Shown: one piece after another, positions 44,582 to 54,218 of the stretch
Layout of the letters: each line of letters begins with the position of its first letter
How positions within the stretch are numbered: position 1 is the stretch's first letter
Assembly (NCBI GenBank): GCA_016795545.1
Contig: JAEUGX010000104.1
Location: forward strand, 1 to 57,469
Source of the DNA: Opitutaceae bacterium
GTDB lineage: Bacteria > Verrucomicrobiota > Verrucomicrobiia > Opitutales > Opitutaceae
Length of the DNA stretch: 57,469 nucleotides
Direction of reading: 5' to 3'
The notes under the pieces: model-generated
The model's database searches: none
What the model saw: the letters and a program-made list of their open reading frames with translations, nothing else
Told to the model about the DNA's origin: nothing
Translations under genes and position numbers: made by a program

Positions 44582-45394
44582 ATGGAAATCGGCCTCCTCG
44601 ACCTCAAGCTGCTGTGGGCGACCGAGCGCCAGATCGAGCCCGAGTCGCGGCGGAGCACGATGTACACCAACGACATCCCGGCGTGGCTGATCCGGCAGGG
44701 CAGCGTGCGGGTGCGGTGCGATGACGAGATGATGGAGGCGCGGGCGGGCCATTGGATCATGCCGCGGCCGGGCGCGAGCTGGCACGATTTTACCGAGGAC
44801 GCGGTGCTGATCAGCGTGCGGTTCCGGCTGCGACGGCTGAACGGCGAGGAGCTCTTTCCCCGGTCCCGCACCCTCGTCATGCCGGAGAAGGCCGACCCGG
44901 TAATGACGCGGGTGGCTTGCGAACTGGTGAAACGGTGGCGCGAAGTCACGGCGGCCGGACTGGGGTCGCCGGCGCAGGTCTTCGCGCTGCAGTCCTGGTT
45001 CTATCGCTGGCTCGAGCGCTACGCTCGCGCGGTGGAAGGCGCGGGCATCCGCCCGCGGGCGGGTGCGGTCGACGAGCGGCTCGTGCGGGCGCGCGACCTC
45101 CTGCATGCGCAGCCGCTGGCACAGCGGCTGGCGCGCGGCCGGCTGGCGAAGGAAGTCGGCTGGAGCGTGCCGCAGGTCACGCGGCGCTTCACGGCCGAGT
45201 ACGGCATGACCCCGCGCCGCTATTTCGAACGTCGCCGTTTCGACTGGGCCGGCGGCGAACTTGTCCGGCGCGAGCGCACAATCAAGGAGATCGCCGCCGA
45301 GCTCGGTTTCTCCAGCCTGGCGCAGTTTTCCAACTGGTTCGCGCGTCTCGCGGGCCAGTCGCCCCGTCGCTACCGCGCGCAGGCGCAGGTGTGA
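44582..45394 (+). CDS. AraC-family transcriptional regulator
   Basis: The product is 270 residues from ATG 44582. An N-terminal cupin-like sensor domain (about 1-140, AWLIRQGSVRVRCDDEMMEA, WIMPRPGASWHDF) is followed by a C-terminal double helix-turn-helix (about 165-268). The DNA-binding part has LAKEVGWSVPQVTRRFTAEY, GMTPRRYFERRRFDWA and IKEIAAELGFSSLAQFSNWF, ending with the RLAGQSPRRYRAQ signature. It is divergent from the dioxygenase gene and convergent with the lyase gene, so local control of the catabolic island is likely. Confidence 0.9.
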   Translation: MEIGLLDLKLLWATERQIEPESRRSTMYTNDIPAWLIRQGSVRVRCDDEMMEARAGHWIMPRPGASWHDFTEDAVLISVRFRLRRLNGEELFPRSRTLVMPEKADPVMTRVACELVKRWREVTAAGLGSPAQVFALQSWFYRWLERYARAVEGAGIRPRAGAVDERLVRARDLLHAQPLAQRLARGRLAKEVGWSVPQVTRRFTAEYGMTPRRYFERRRFDWAGGELVRRERTIKEIAAELGFSSLAQFSNWFARLAGQSPRRYRAQAQV

Positions 45395-45421
45395 GCGCGT
45401 CGCGGCCCGGGGAAACCGGGT

Positions 45422-46360
45422 TCAGCGTTCCAGGAGCTCCGGCGTGTGCTGCCCGCACCAGCTCCGCAGCTCGGCAAGGTCCTGCTCGGTGATGTGCGGG
45501 TAGGGCCGGCGGCAGCGCAGGCTGGTGCCGAGGAACGGCTGGAGCCGGCCGAGCATCCGGTCGAGCGCCGAGTCGGTCAGGCCGCGGCCCTGGTTCCGTG
45601 TCCGGTAGAACGTCGTGACCGCGCGCAGGCTGCCCAACTGCCGGTCCAACTCCGGCCAGTCCTGCTGCTCCAGCAGACGCCAGAGCCCGAGGATGTAGCG
45701 CGGAAAGCCATAGACCTTGGAGCTGCAGCAGCCGGCCACGCCGGCCGGGCCGAGCAGGTTCCAGTGCTCTTCCTCGGAAAAGACGTTCACGAATTCCGAA
45801 AGCTGCCGGCACCCCTCCGCCGTGCTGCCGAGCGCCGGGGTGTTCGCTTTCACCATCAGGTAGTCGGGGACGGCGTCCTTGACCCGCCGGTGCTGGTCGA
45901 TCGTCAGGACCTTTTTCGCGCGCATGGTCTCGTAAATCGAAAACGCCAGCCCGGGCGCCGCCGCCGCCACCTCGCGGAAGAACGGCACGATCTCACGGTC
46001 CTCCACCGGCAGCCAGAAGGGCAGCGCAACCTGGATCGCCTGGGCGCCGGTCTCGGCGGCGAACGCCGCGCGCCGGACCGCGCCCAGCGTGTAGGTCGAG
46101 GTGACCCCGATCATGACCGGCGTGCCGTGCGCCGCCCCGACCTCGACCGCCGCGCGCGTCACCGCCTGGAACTCGTCGAATTCCATCGCGTAGAACTCGC
46201 CGCTCGTGCCGCAGGTGTACACGCCGGGTATGCCCGCCCGGCAGCACCGGGCCACGTCCTCCCGGTAGGTGGATTCATCAAAGCGAAACTGTTCGTCCCA
46301 GGCGACCGGCAGGCCGGCCCAGGGACCACGGAAGTTCTGGCGAGTGAGTTTGGCTTTCAT
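45422..46360 (-). CDS. Dihydrodipicolinate synthase/N-acetylneuraminate lyase-family protein
   Basis: The product is 312 residues of TIM-barrel class I aldolase type. Pyruvate-binding CGTSGEFYAM corresponds to the GTTGE motif. The active-site Tyr lies in LAFSIYET and the Schiff-base Lys in DYLMVKANTP. Because biosynthetic dapA genes normally sit elsewhere and this copy is in a catabolic island, it more likely acts as a 2-keto-acid aldolase or dehydratase on a sugar acid. The substrate is inferred only. It is convergent with araC and divergent from the SGNH gene. Confidence 0.87.
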   Translation of the reverse strand: MKAKLTRQNFRGPWAGLPVAWDEQFRFDESTYREDVARCCRAGIPGVYTCGTSGEFYAMEFDEFQAVTRAAVEVGAAHGTPVMIGVTSTYTLGAVRRAAFAAETGAQAIQVALPFWLPVEDREIVPFFREVAAAAPGLAFSIYETMRAKKVLTIDQHRRVKDAVPDYLMVKANTPALGSTAEGCRQLSEFVNVFSEEEHWNLLGPAGVAGCCSSKVYGFPRYILGLWRLLEQQDWPELDRQLGSLRAVTTFYRTRNQGRGLTDSALDRMLGRLQPFLGTSLRCRRPYPHITEQDLAELRSWCGQHTPELLER

Positions 46361-46560
46361 GATGGACGGAGGGCGGAGTCTGGCTCCGGATGCTTGAGTC
46401 GCTTGAAGACCGAGGTTAACCGGCGATCGGAGCCGGGAATCGGATGATGGGAATTATTTCCTGGAATCCGGAAAATTTGCCTTTGCATTGTCGGGGGCGG
46501 AAGGGCGGAATCGGCGGCGACGGTGGAGGCGCGTGTTTCCCGTCTCCCTGGCTCCCGACC

Positions 46561-47217
46561 ATGTCCGCATCCTCCCCCCACGCCCCGCTGCCTCAGGTGT
46601 TCGTCATCGGCGACAGCATCTCCATCCAGTACGGCCCTTATCTCGAGCAATACCTGCAGCATCGGTTTGGCTACGACCGCAAGCGGATGCCTCCGGGCAG
46701 TGCGGATCCCGACGGGGCCAACGGCGGGGATTCGGCGATGGTGCGCGCCTACCTGCAGGAGCGGTTGCGGGGCGGCGGCCTGGCGGCGGGGACCTGGCTG
46801 CTGTGCAACTGCGGGCTCCACGACATCAAGACCGACCCCGTGACGGGCGAGCGACAGGTCGCGCCGGAACGCTACCGCGAGAATCTCGGGGTCCTGCTCG
46901 ACCTGGCGGCCGGGTCCGGACTGCGGCCGGTCTGGGTCCGGATCACGCCGGTTTTCGAGGACATCCACAATGCGCGGAACAGCTCGTTTCATCGCTTCGG
47001 CCGCGACGTGGCCGTCTACAATCGGATTGCGGACGAGATCATGGCGGCGCGGGCGGTTCCGGTGATCGACCTGCACGCCTTCACCCTGCCGCTGCTGCCG
47101 GCGGGGTTCATCGACCACGTGCATTTCAGCGACGAGATCCGGCGGCTGCAGGCGGCGTTCATCGCCGGCACGCTGCTCGGCCTGGGGCGGAGTCCCGTGG
47201 GCCGCGAGGTGCGCTGA
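46561..47217 (+). CDS. SGNH/GDSL-type hydrolase
   Basis: The product is 218 residues from ATG 46561; an upstream in-frame ATG would add an unlikely low-complexity segment. Block I is VFVIGDSISIQYGPYL with the nucleophile Ser in GDS. Block III is LLCNCGLHDIKTDP and block V is DHVHFSDE with the catalytic Asp/His. The family hydrolyses esters, often acetyl groups on sugars. No signal peptide is apparent, so it is probably cytoplasmic. It is the only plus-strand gene within the island's minus-strand block. Confidence 0.85.
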   Translation: MSASSPHAPLPQVFVIGDSISIQYGPYLEQYLQHRFGYDRKRMPPGSADPDGANGGDSAMVRAYLQERLRGGGLAAGTWLLCNCGLHDIKTDPVTGERQVAPERYRENLGVLLDLAAGSGLRPVWVRITPVFEDIHNARNSSFHRFGRDVAVYNRIADEIMAARAVPVIDLHAFTLPLLPAGFIDHVHFSDEIRRLQAAFIAGTLLGLGRSPVGREVR

Positions 47218-47264
47218 GCGCCCGGGATGCCGGGGGCGGGGGCCCCGGGCGGGGGGCGTCGGGC

Positions 47265-48350
47265 TCATGACGCGGGCGACGCCACGGGCACGCGGCGGCC
47301 GGTCGCCTGCGCGCGCGCCGCGGCCTCGAGCAGGCGCGCGGTGCGCCAGGCCGCGGCCAGCGGGATGGGGTTTTCCTCCCGGCCCCGCACGGCGGCGGCG
47401 AACCGGCGGATGACCGCCTCGCGGCAATGGCTGCCGGCGGTCGCGCCGGGCGCGAGCCGGAAGCTCCGCGTGCGCACCGGACGCGGGCCCGGCAGCTCGA
47501 GGTGCAGGCGCGGCTGGAGCGGGTCCGGCCAGACGAGCCGGCCGTCCCGGCCGTTCCAAGCCAGGTACGCGTCGTTGCCCGCGGGGTTCATGTAGCCGCC
47601 GCCGCTGAACGCCAGCGCGTAGCCGGCGTGAAAGGTCCCGACGGCGCCGGAGCGGAACTGCAGCGTCAGCGCGGCGGCGTCCTCCACGTCGATGGCCTCC
47701 CCGGAGCGGCGGGCCAGCGTCGCGGCGACCGCGACGATGTCGTCCCCCGAGACGTGCTGCAGCAGGTCGAGGTAGTGGCAGCCCAGCCAGGTCAGGATCC
47801 CGCCGCCGGCCTGCCGGTGGCGGAACAACCAGGAGCGCGGGTCGCGGAAGCGCACCTGCGTGGTGAGGCACCGGGCCTCGAGCGACAGCAGCGGCCCGAG
47901 CGCGCCGGCCCGGCACAGGCGCCGGGCCTCGGTCGCGACGGGATGCAGGCGGTTCGGGTAGAGCACCGCGGCGAGGACGCCGGCGCGCTCCGCGGCCCGG
48001 ACCAGGCCGCCGATCTCGGCGGCGGTCAGGCCGGCGGGCTTTTCCGTGAGCAGGTGCCGGCCGGCGGCGATGACCCGCCGGGCCACGGCCGCGCTCCGGT
48101 CGGGGCGCAGGCAGACGAGGGCGAAGTCGACGGTGGGCTCCCCCAGCACGGCGTCGAGGTCGGCGCTGATTCCGTCCGCCTTCCCGGCCACGGGCAGGCG
48201 GGCGCCGCGGTCCTCGGCCCAGAGCGTGACCCGGCCGATCGCCGGCACCCGCTCCAGGGCGGCGAGCAGCGCGGCGGAATGGGGGTGCGTCAGTCCGAGC
48301 AGGGCGCAATGGAGCGGGCGCCGGGGCCCCCTGGAAGCGTGGCTAGGCAT
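47265..48350 (-). CDS. Gfo/Idh/MocA-family oxidoreductase
   Basis: The protein has 361 residues. The N-terminal NAD(P)-binding Rossmann region (CALLGLTHPHSAALLAALER) has a somewhat degenerate glycine motif. The EKP motif in HLLTEKPAGLTAAE supplies the catalytic Lys. In the C-terminal alpha/beta domain, GGGILTWLGCHYLDLLQHVS carries the usual Gly-His pair. These enzymes oxidise or reduce sugar hydroxyls. The ATG overlaps the end of the MFS gene by 8 bp, so the two are cotranscribed and probably act on the imported sugar. Confidence 0.88.
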   Translation of the reverse strand: MPSHASRGPRRPLHCALLGLTHPHSAALLAALERVPAIGRVTLWAEDRGARLPVAGKADGISADLDAVLGEPTVDFALVCLRPDRSAAVARRVIAAGRHLLTEKPAGLTAAEIGGLVRAAERAGVLAAVLYPNRLHPVATEARRLCRAGALGPLLSLEARCLTTQVRFRDPRSWLFRHRQAGGGILTWLGCHYLDLLQHVSGDDIVAVAATLARRSGEAIDVEDAAALTLQFRSGAVGTFHAGYALAFSGGGYMNPAGNDAYLAWNGRDGRLVWPDPLQPRLHLELPGPRPVRTRSFRLAPGATAGSHCREAVIRRFAAAVRGREENPIPLAAAWRTARLLEAAARAQATGRRVPVASPAS

Positions 48351-49602
48351 GCGCCGCGGCCTCGTGCTCCCGCAGGCGCTGCATGTCGCGCTGCATGAAG
48401 AAGCGGTAGCCCACCCAGGAAACGCCGGCGGCCAGCAGGAGGCAGCCCGAGAGGCAGGCGAACATGGCGTTCAGGCCCATCGTGCCTTTCATCAGGCCGA
48501 TCAGGAAGACGCCGATGCCGCCGTTGGCGTTGGCGCAGGCGTTCATCAGCCCGATCGCGGTCGACCGGTAGCGCGGCGGCACGACCTCGCACAGGGCCGG
48601 CTTCTCGCACGAGTCGCCCATGCCGCGCAGCAGCGAGAACGCGGAGATCGCGACCACCACCGCGCCGAAACCCGGCTCGGTCAGGAAGAGGAGCAGGAAC
48701 GGGGCCGCCAGCAGGTAGCACCAGGCCAGCATCAGCATGCGGCGGCGCGGATGGCCGTCGGAGACCACGTCGGAGATCCAGCCCCCCGCGGCGAGCCCGA
48801 CGACGAACGCGATCTGCAGCATGAACGTGCCGGCGAAGCCCGCGGCGCCCAGGCTCAGGTGGAACGCCTCGCGGAAATAAAGCGGGAGCCAGTTCAGGAA
48901 AATCCAGATGGTGAACCCGGAGAGCATCATCTTCAGCAGGAGCGCGTGGAAGGTGGGCACGCGCACCAGGTAGCGCAGCACCTCGCCGACCCCCGGCCGG
49001 TTCGCCGCCGCGGCCGGGGCCGGGGGCTCGGTCCGGTCGAAGAACCGGTGGCCGAACGCCGCCAGCAGCACGCCCGCGCCGCCGAGCACCCAGAAGCCGG
49101 TGCGCCACCCGAAGTGCTCGGCGAGGTAACCCGCGAAGGCGCCGCCGGCGACGACGCCGAAGTTCAGGCCGATCGAGTGCAGCGCCAGCGCCCGGCCGCG
49201 GGTCTTCGGCCCGTGGTGGTCCGCCAGCAGCGCGATGGCGGCGGGCAGGTAGAGGCTTTCGCTGATCCCCAGGCCGATCCGGAGCACCGCCAGCATGGCC
49301 AGGCCGTTGGTCAGGCCGGTGAGCAGGGTGACGAGGCTCCAGGCCGCGAGGCTCAGCACCACCAGCCGGCTGCGGGAATAGCGGTCCGCCATGATGCCCG
49401 CCACCGGGCAGGCCAGCGCGTAGCTCCACAGGAAGAGCGAGCCCATCAGGCCGATGGCCACGTCGGAGAGCCCGAGCTCCTCGCGCAGCGGAGGCAGCAC
49501 CGTGGAGAACGCCGCGCGGTCGGCGTAGTTCAGCATCGCCGCGAAGCAGAGGAACGCGAGGATCCGCCAGCGCGGCTGGGCGAGGGCGCCGGCGGGATTC
49601 AT
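48343..49602 (-). CDS. MFS transporter (ACS/hexuronate-like)
   Basis: A 419-residue protein with about 12 membrane segments. MLNYADRAAFSTVLPPLREE and CPVAGIMADRYSRSR mirror the transporter at 1945-3207, as do LCEVVPPRYRSTAIGLMNAC and the RFFMQRDM end, so the two are paralogues. The group imports sugar acids by proton symport. It lies between the HpcH/HpaI aldolase (30 bp) and the oxidoreductase (overlap), pointing to import of the substrate that these enzymes degrade. Confidence 0.88.
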   Translation of the reverse strand: MNPAGALAQPRWRILAFLCFAAMLNYADRAAFSTVLPPLREELGLSDVAIGLMGSLFLWSYALACPVAGIMADRYSRSRLVVLSLAAWSLVTLLTGLTNGLAMLAVLRIGLGISESLYLPAAIALLADHHGPKTRGRALALHSIGLNFGVVAGGAFAGYLAEHFGWRTGFWVLGGAGVLLAAFGHRFFDRTEPPAPAAAANRPGVGEVLRYLVRVPTFHALLLKMMLSGFTIWIFLNWLPLYFREAFHLSLGAAGFAGTFMLQIAFVVGLAAGGWISDVVSDGHPRRRMLMLAWCYLLAAPFLLLFLTEPGFGAVVVAISAFSLLRGMGDSCEKPALCEVVPPRYRSTAIGLMNACANANGGIGVFLIGLMKGTMGLNAMFACLSGCLLLAAGVSWVGYRFFMQRDMQRLREHEAAAHA

Positions 49603-49632
49603 GGGGCGGGGCGGACCATCGCCGGGGCGCGG

Positions 49633-50421
49633 CTAGGGATTCGCCCGGAGCGGCAGGCCCAGTGCGGCGAGGTCGGTCTCCGTCTGCTTCAGGCCGGCGG
49701 ACACGCAGCGGTAATCACTGATGACGTTGAAGAACCGGTACCCCATCTCGCGATACTTCGCGACCTGCCCGGGCAGGCACGGGATGGCCGCGACCTTGCC
49801 GTGGCGCTGGCAGGCCTCGGCCACGCGCCGCAGGATGGCGACCACCTCGGGGTCGTCGGTCTGCCCGAACTTGCCGAGGGCCAGCGTGAGGTCGCCGGGG
49901 CCGACGAAGAGGATGTCCGCTCCGGGCAGCGCCGCGATGGCGTCGATGTGCGGCACGACCTCGGGCTCCTCGATCTGCACGACGAGGAAGCTCTCCCGGT
50001 TGGCCTCGGCCACGTACGCCGGCACCGGCAGCCGGCCGAAGTCCGCCTCGGCGCCGATGCCGTCGAGGCCGCGCCGGCCCGCGGGCGGGAACTTCATCAG
50101 GTCCACCACCTCCCGCACCTCGTCGACGCTCCGCACGCGCGGCAGCATGAGGCCGCGCGCGCCGGCCTCCAGCATCCACAGGATGTCGGTGTAGTTGGCC
50201 GGCTTGACCCGCATGATCGCGTCGGCGCCGCCGAGGCGGCATGCCTGGATCAGGGCCAGCACGGCCGCGGGATCGCTGCGCTTGTGCTCCAGGCAGATCC
50301 AGATCCCGTCAAAGCCCGCCCGGCCGAACATCTCGGCGACGTCGGGCAGGTGGTAGGAGGTCTTCGCGCACAGGATGACTTCCTGGGTGGCGAGCTTGCG
50401 GCGGACGCGGGAGGGGGACAT
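49633..50421 (-). CDS. HpcH/HpaI-family aldolase
   Basis: A 262-residue class II (metal-dependent) TIM-barrel aldolase. Conserved features are the C-terminal part of the first strands with GIWICLEHKRSDP, the metal-ligand Glu in VVQIEEPEVVPH and Asp in FVGPGDLTLALG, and the Arg-containing GARGLMLPRVRS. Homologues cleave 2-keto-3-deoxy acids to pyruvate and an aldehyde (for example HpcH, GarL, RhmA). It lies between the MFS and propeller genes in the island's operon. The exact substrate is unknown. Confidence 0.9.
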   Translation of the reverse strand: MSPSRVRRKLATQEVILCAKTSYHLPDVAEMFGRAGFDGIWICLEHKRSDPAAVLALIQACRLGGADAIMRVKPANYTDILWMLEAGARGLMLPRVRSVDEVREVVDLMKFPPAGRRGLDGIGAEADFGRLPVPAYVAEANRESFLVVQIEEPEVVPHIDAIAALPGADILFVGPGDLTLALGKFGQTDDPEVVAILRRVAEACQRHGKVAAIPCLPGQVAKYREMGYRFFNVISDYRCVSAGLKQTETDLAALGLPLRANP

Positions 50422-50452
50422 CGGGGGGGGGAAGGCGGGACGGGGTGGCGAC

Positions 50453-51949
50453 TCAGGGGGCGAAGCGGAACGAATAGAGGTCGGCGTCCCGCAGTACGAA
50501 CCTTACTTTCACGGCCAGCCCGCGCAGGCGCTCCAGCCCCTCCTTGCCGTTCCACGCCACGGGGCGCGCGATCTCGTCGCCGACGATGTCGGCGCTCTCC
50601 TTCTCCGTATAGCCGGGAATGGGCCGGCCGGCGGCGTCGAGCAGCTCCACGCGCACCCCGCCGGCGGCGGAGGACGAATAATTGATCACGAGCTTGCTGC
50701 CCGAGAACCGGACCGGCTTTGTCACCACCTCGCCGCCCGTGTAGGGCGCCCGCACGGAGGCGAAGCCGTCGGTGCGCAGGGAATAGCGCCGCAGGTGGTA
50801 GTCGGGCAGGGTGAAGTGGGTGGTGACGTAGAGCGACATCTCCTCGGGGCCGGTCGGCACGACGCCGAGCGCGGGGTAGAGGTCGCGCCCGAACCAGGAC
50901 TTGCGGTCCAGACCCGGGCGGAGGAACGCCTCCATGTGCGTGCGGTCGTAGGCGTTCCCGCCGCGGGACGTCAGCAGGACGGCGTCGGACACCGACGTGC
51001 GCTGGTTCGGGTTCACGTTCCAGGCCTCGAGCTCGGCGGCGGTCAGGGCCTGCCGGTTGTTCACGAAGCGGAGGGGCAGGGCGATCAGGATATGCGGGGC
51101 CCGGAAGTAGGGGTGGGTCGCGTTGGTGTAGAGGTCCTCGGTCGGGGTGTCGCCGAACGTCATCGGCTCGGGCTCCGACCAGGTGACGAAGTCTTGCGAC
51201 ACCGACCGGCTGATCGTGCGCGCGCCGACGAAGGCCGGATGCTGCGGCGTGCCGCCGTGCGTCCACGTGCGCAGGTAGATGGCGTAGACCTGCTCGGCCG
51301 GGGACCAGGTGAGCACGTTCATCGTGTCGAGGGCATAATCCTTGAACAGCGGCGCCAGCGGCAGGATCCGCCACCGCAGACCGTCGGCCGATGCCAGCCG
51401 CACGAGCCCGTGGCTCTTGGTGCCGCCCACGGCCTTGTAGCGCTGGTCGGCGGGCACGCCGGGGCGGTCGTCGAGCATCACCGAGAAGTTGTGGGCGATG
51501 CGCGGCTCGCCCGACGGCCAGACGATGTTGTTCTCGCGGCTGCCCTTGAACTCGTGCAGGCCGAGCCGGGGCTTGACCCACGTGATCCCGTCGCGGCTCT
51601 CCGCGTAGCAGGTCAGGTCGGAGTGGCGGTCGTACAGCCCGTCCGCGCCCTTGCGGGCGCCGCGGTACCACATGCGATAGAGGTCGCCGTCCTTGAGCAC
51701 GGTGACATAGCAGCCCGACATCGGGCCCTCCCAGGGTTCGTCGAACTGGAAGACGATGTTCTCGGCTCGCGGGGTGCCGACGGCGAACTGCACGTTGCGG
51801 GCCTGCTCGACCAGGTGGCGGTCGGCGAAGAGTTCCAGGCGGTCGGCGATGAACTCGGGTTCCGCGGCCGGGACCGCCGCCGCGGCGGCGAGCGCGGCCA
51901 GCGGCAGCAGGCGACGGAGGAAGGGGGCGGGGGAGGGGGAGGTGGGCAT
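50453..51949 (-). CDS. Secreted glycosidase-like (five-bladed propeller) protein
   Basis: A 498-residue exported protein with a signal peptide of RRLLPLAALAAAAAVPAAEP type. The propeller body has CYAESRDGITWVKPRLGLHE, LYRMWYRGA, GLVRLASADGLRWRILPLA and TISRSVSQDFVTWSEPEPM, a pattern seen in GH32/GH43/BNR-type hydrolases and their inactive relatives. A small C-terminal beta domain ends in VKVRFVLRDADLYSFRF. Acidic catalytic residues cannot be assigned with confidence. A 3' relic of a relative lies at 13148-13235. It probably processes or binds the glycan imported by the adjacent TonB receptor. Confidence 0.78.
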   Translation of the reverse strand: MPTSPSPAPFLRRLLPLAALAAAAAVPAAEPEFIADRLELFADRHLVEQARNVQFAVGTPRAENIVFQFDEPWEGPMSGCYVTVLKDGDLYRMWYRGARKGADGLYDRHSDLTCYAESRDGITWVKPRLGLHEFKGSRENNIVWPSGEPRIAHNFSVMLDDRPGVPADQRYKAVGGTKSHGLVRLASADGLRWRILPLAPLFKDYALDTMNVLTWSPAEQVYAIYLRTWTHGGTPQHPAFVGARTISRSVSQDFVTWSEPEPMTFGDTPTEDLYTNATHPYFRAPHILIALPLRFVNNRQALTAAELEAWNVNPNQRTSVSDAVLLTSRGGNAYDRTHMEAFLRPGLDRKSWFGRDLYPALGVVPTGPEEMSLYVTTHFTLPDYHLRRYSLRTDGFASVRAPYTGGEVVTKPVRFSGSKLVINYSSSAAGGVRVELLDAAGRPIPGYTEKESADIVGDEIARPVAWNGKEGLERLRGLAVKVRFVLRDADLYSFRFAP

Positions 51950-51971
51950 GGGGCGGGGGGTGGGGTGCGGG

Positions 51972-54125
51972 TTACCAGCTGGTGGAGGCGGTCAGCTTGA
52001 AGGTGCGCGGAGCCGAGAGGTAGACGAGGTAGTTGGCCTCGGAGCCCAGGATGGCATCGCGCTTGTCGGTGAGATTGTCGAGGTTCACGACGTATTTCCA
52101 CCGGCCGTGGGCGTAGGACAGGTAGGCGCTGTAGAGCGTGAAGGCGGGCGAGTCGGTGAAGCCGGTGCCCAGGGCGCTGCCCTGGTAGGACGCGCCGCCG
52201 CCTAGCTGGAAGCGGTCCAGCGGGCCCTGGGTGAAGCCGTACTTGGCGAAAACGGTGTACTTCTCCTTCACCGCCGCCTGCGGCTGCGTGCCGGTCGCCG
52301 TCAGCGGCTCGGCGTTGTAGTAGGTCAGGTAGGTCGAGAGCGCGCCGGGGCCGAGGTCCTGCACCCAGCCGATGTCCGCCTCGAAACCCTCGTTCGTCTC
52401 CTTGCCCACCTGCGCGTTGCCGATGACGACCTGGCCCGTCACGGGATGCACGCCCTGCACCTGGCGGAAGACGGGGTCGTTCAGGATGTCGAAGTAGGTG
52501 ATGGTGCCGAACAGCCGGTCCTTGAGGGCGTTGAACTTGATCCCGACCTCCTTGCTCTCGCCGATGGTGTCGCGCAGCGGCGTGCCGAACACGTCCTCGC
52601 CGGTGCGCGGCGTGTAGGACTCGGAGGCGCCCGCGTAGAGGGAGACGGTGGGCGTGACCTTGAAGACGGCGCCGTACGAAGGCACGAACGTCGACGAGCC
52701 GGTCGTGGTGATCGACGACGACACGTAGCGTCCGCCGACCGCGAGGATGAGGCGCTCCTTGAGGAGGCTGACGGAATCCTGCGCGTAGGCGGTCCAGCCG
52801 CTCTGCTCCGTGCGGCTGGCGGGGGTGCCGACCCAGGCGGAGATGAGCGGACGCGGCGGGTTGAAGGTGGACGGGTCGTTCAGCTTCAGGTCGGGCAGCG
52901 TGGCCGTGTAGGAGCCGATGTTGCGGCCCGTGTTGGTGTGGTCGTATTGGAAGCCGGCGTTGATGCGGTTCTTGAGCGCGCCGAAGTCCTGCTTCCACGT
53001 CAGGTCAACCAGCCCGAACTCGTAGATCGGCGCGGTGTCGCTGTGGTGGGCCTGCCGGCGGATCGTCACATAATTCGGCGCCTCCGCGGCGACGAACCCA
53101 GGGTTCGTCAGGATGCCCATCGTCGAGGAATTCGAGTAGAAGGTGTTGACGATCGCGCGCACCGTGAGGTCGGCGGAGAACGAGTGGATCAGCTCGGCCT
53201 TGAAACGCTCCTCCACGCCCTTGCGGTAGGACCAGTTCGACGCGAAGGAAAACCCGTCCACGGAGCCCTGCCAGACCTTGCCGGTCGACGGGTTGATGAT
53301 GGCCGAGCCGCGCTCGCGGCGCCCGAAGTACTGGTGGCCGGCGTCGACGCGCAGCTCGGTCCGGTCGCCGATCGTCCAGTCGACCGACCCGCTGATGACG
53401 CGGTTCTTTGTGTAGTGGTTGCGGTCGGTGCCCTCGCCGAGCCAGCCGCTCTGCTCCTGCCAGCCGCCCGTGACGCGGTAGCGGATGCGCCCGTTCTGGA
53501 GCAGGGGCCCGCGCTGCGTCACCGACGCGATGTAGGTCCCGTAGTTGCCGACCGAGAACGACGCGTCGCCGGTCGCGTAGGAGGTCGGGCGCTTGGTCAC
53601 GTAGTTCACCGTGCCGCTGAGGTTGCCGTAGTTGCTGAAGACGAGCGCCGTCGGGCCCTTCACCACCTCGACGCGCTCGACGTCGTACACCGGGGTCAGC
53701 GCCCCGGTGTTGGAACCCGACACCGCCAGGCCGTCGCGCAGCAGGCTCTGCCGGAAGCCGCGGACCGTGAAATCGTCGCGGTAGCTCACGCGCTGCGTCA
53801 CGCCGCTCGCGCCGAAGCGGAAGATGTCCGTGAGATTCGTGGCGCCGATGTCGGCCAGGTACTCGCCCGTCAGGATCGAGATGCTCGTCGGCGTGTCCAG
53901 CAGGAGCTCCGCCGTGCGGCTGCCCGAGAACGTCATCTGCGAGTTCCAGTCCACGACCTTCTTCCCGGTCAGCGTGTAGGGATTCAGCTGCAACACCTCC
54001 TCCTTCGGGTCTTCCTTCTGCTGGGCCAGGAGGAGTGAGGGGACGAAGGCGGGGGACAACACAAGCACGGCGGCCAGGATTCGAGGCGCCGCCGCGACGA
54101 CTGACGAGGACGAGAGCAGGTTCAT
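51972..54125 (-). CDS. TonB-dependent siderophore-type outer-membrane receptor
   Basis: The product is 717 residues from ATG 54125 (MNLLSSSSVV); the frame opens further upstream, through the AT-rich control region, without a plausible signal. The signal peptide (about 8-35) precedes a plug of FhuA-like type (DTPTSISILTGEYLADIGAT, YRDDFTVRGFRQSLLRDG, VEVVKGPTALVFSNYGNL). The barrel ends in SAPRTFKLTASTSW with an aromatic last residue. Although the class is called siderophore-type, its position beside a glycosidase-like gene suggests saccharide uptake here, which is inference. It starts the minus-strand part of the island. Confidence 0.9.
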   Translation of the reverse strand: MNLLSSSSVVAAAPRILAAVLVLSPAFVPSLLLAQQKEDPKEEVLQLNPYTLTGKKVVDWNSQMTFSGSRTAELLLDTPTSISILTGEYLADIGATNLTDIFRFGASGVTQRVSYRDDFTVRGFRQSLLRDGLAVSGSNTGALTPVYDVERVEVVKGPTALVFSNYGNLSGTVNYVTKRPTSYATGDASFSVGNYGTYIASVTQRGPLLQNGRIRYRVTGGWQEQSGWLGEGTDRNHYTKNRVISGSVDWTIGDRTELRVDAGHQYFGRRERGSAIINPSTGKVWQGSVDGFSFASNWSYRKGVEERFKAELIHSFSADLTVRAIVNTFYSNSSTMGILTNPGFVAAEAPNYVTIRRQAHHSDTAPIYEFGLVDLTWKQDFGALKNRINAGFQYDHTNTGRNIGSYTATLPDLKLNDPSTFNPPRPLISAWVGTPASRTEQSGWTAYAQDSVSLLKERLILAVGGRYVSSSITTTGSSTFVPSYGAVFKVTPTVSLYAGASESYTPRTGEDVFGTPLRDTIGESKEVGIKFNALKDRLFGTITYFDILNDPVFRQVQGVHPVTGQVVIGNAQVGKETNEGFEADIGWVQDLGPGALSTYLTYYNAEPLTATGTQPQAAVKEKYTVFAKYGFTQGPLDRFQLGGGASYQGSALGTGFTDSPAFTLYSAYLSYAHGRWKYVVNLDNLTDKRDAILGSEANYLVYLSAPRTFKLTASTSW

Positions 54126-54218
54126 AAGCTGGGGTGGGTCGGAGGGTGCGGAACGGAATTGACGGCGGTAGGGGCACGCCGGTGCTGCCATGGCTCTGCG
54201 AGACCTTTTGCAGCTTGG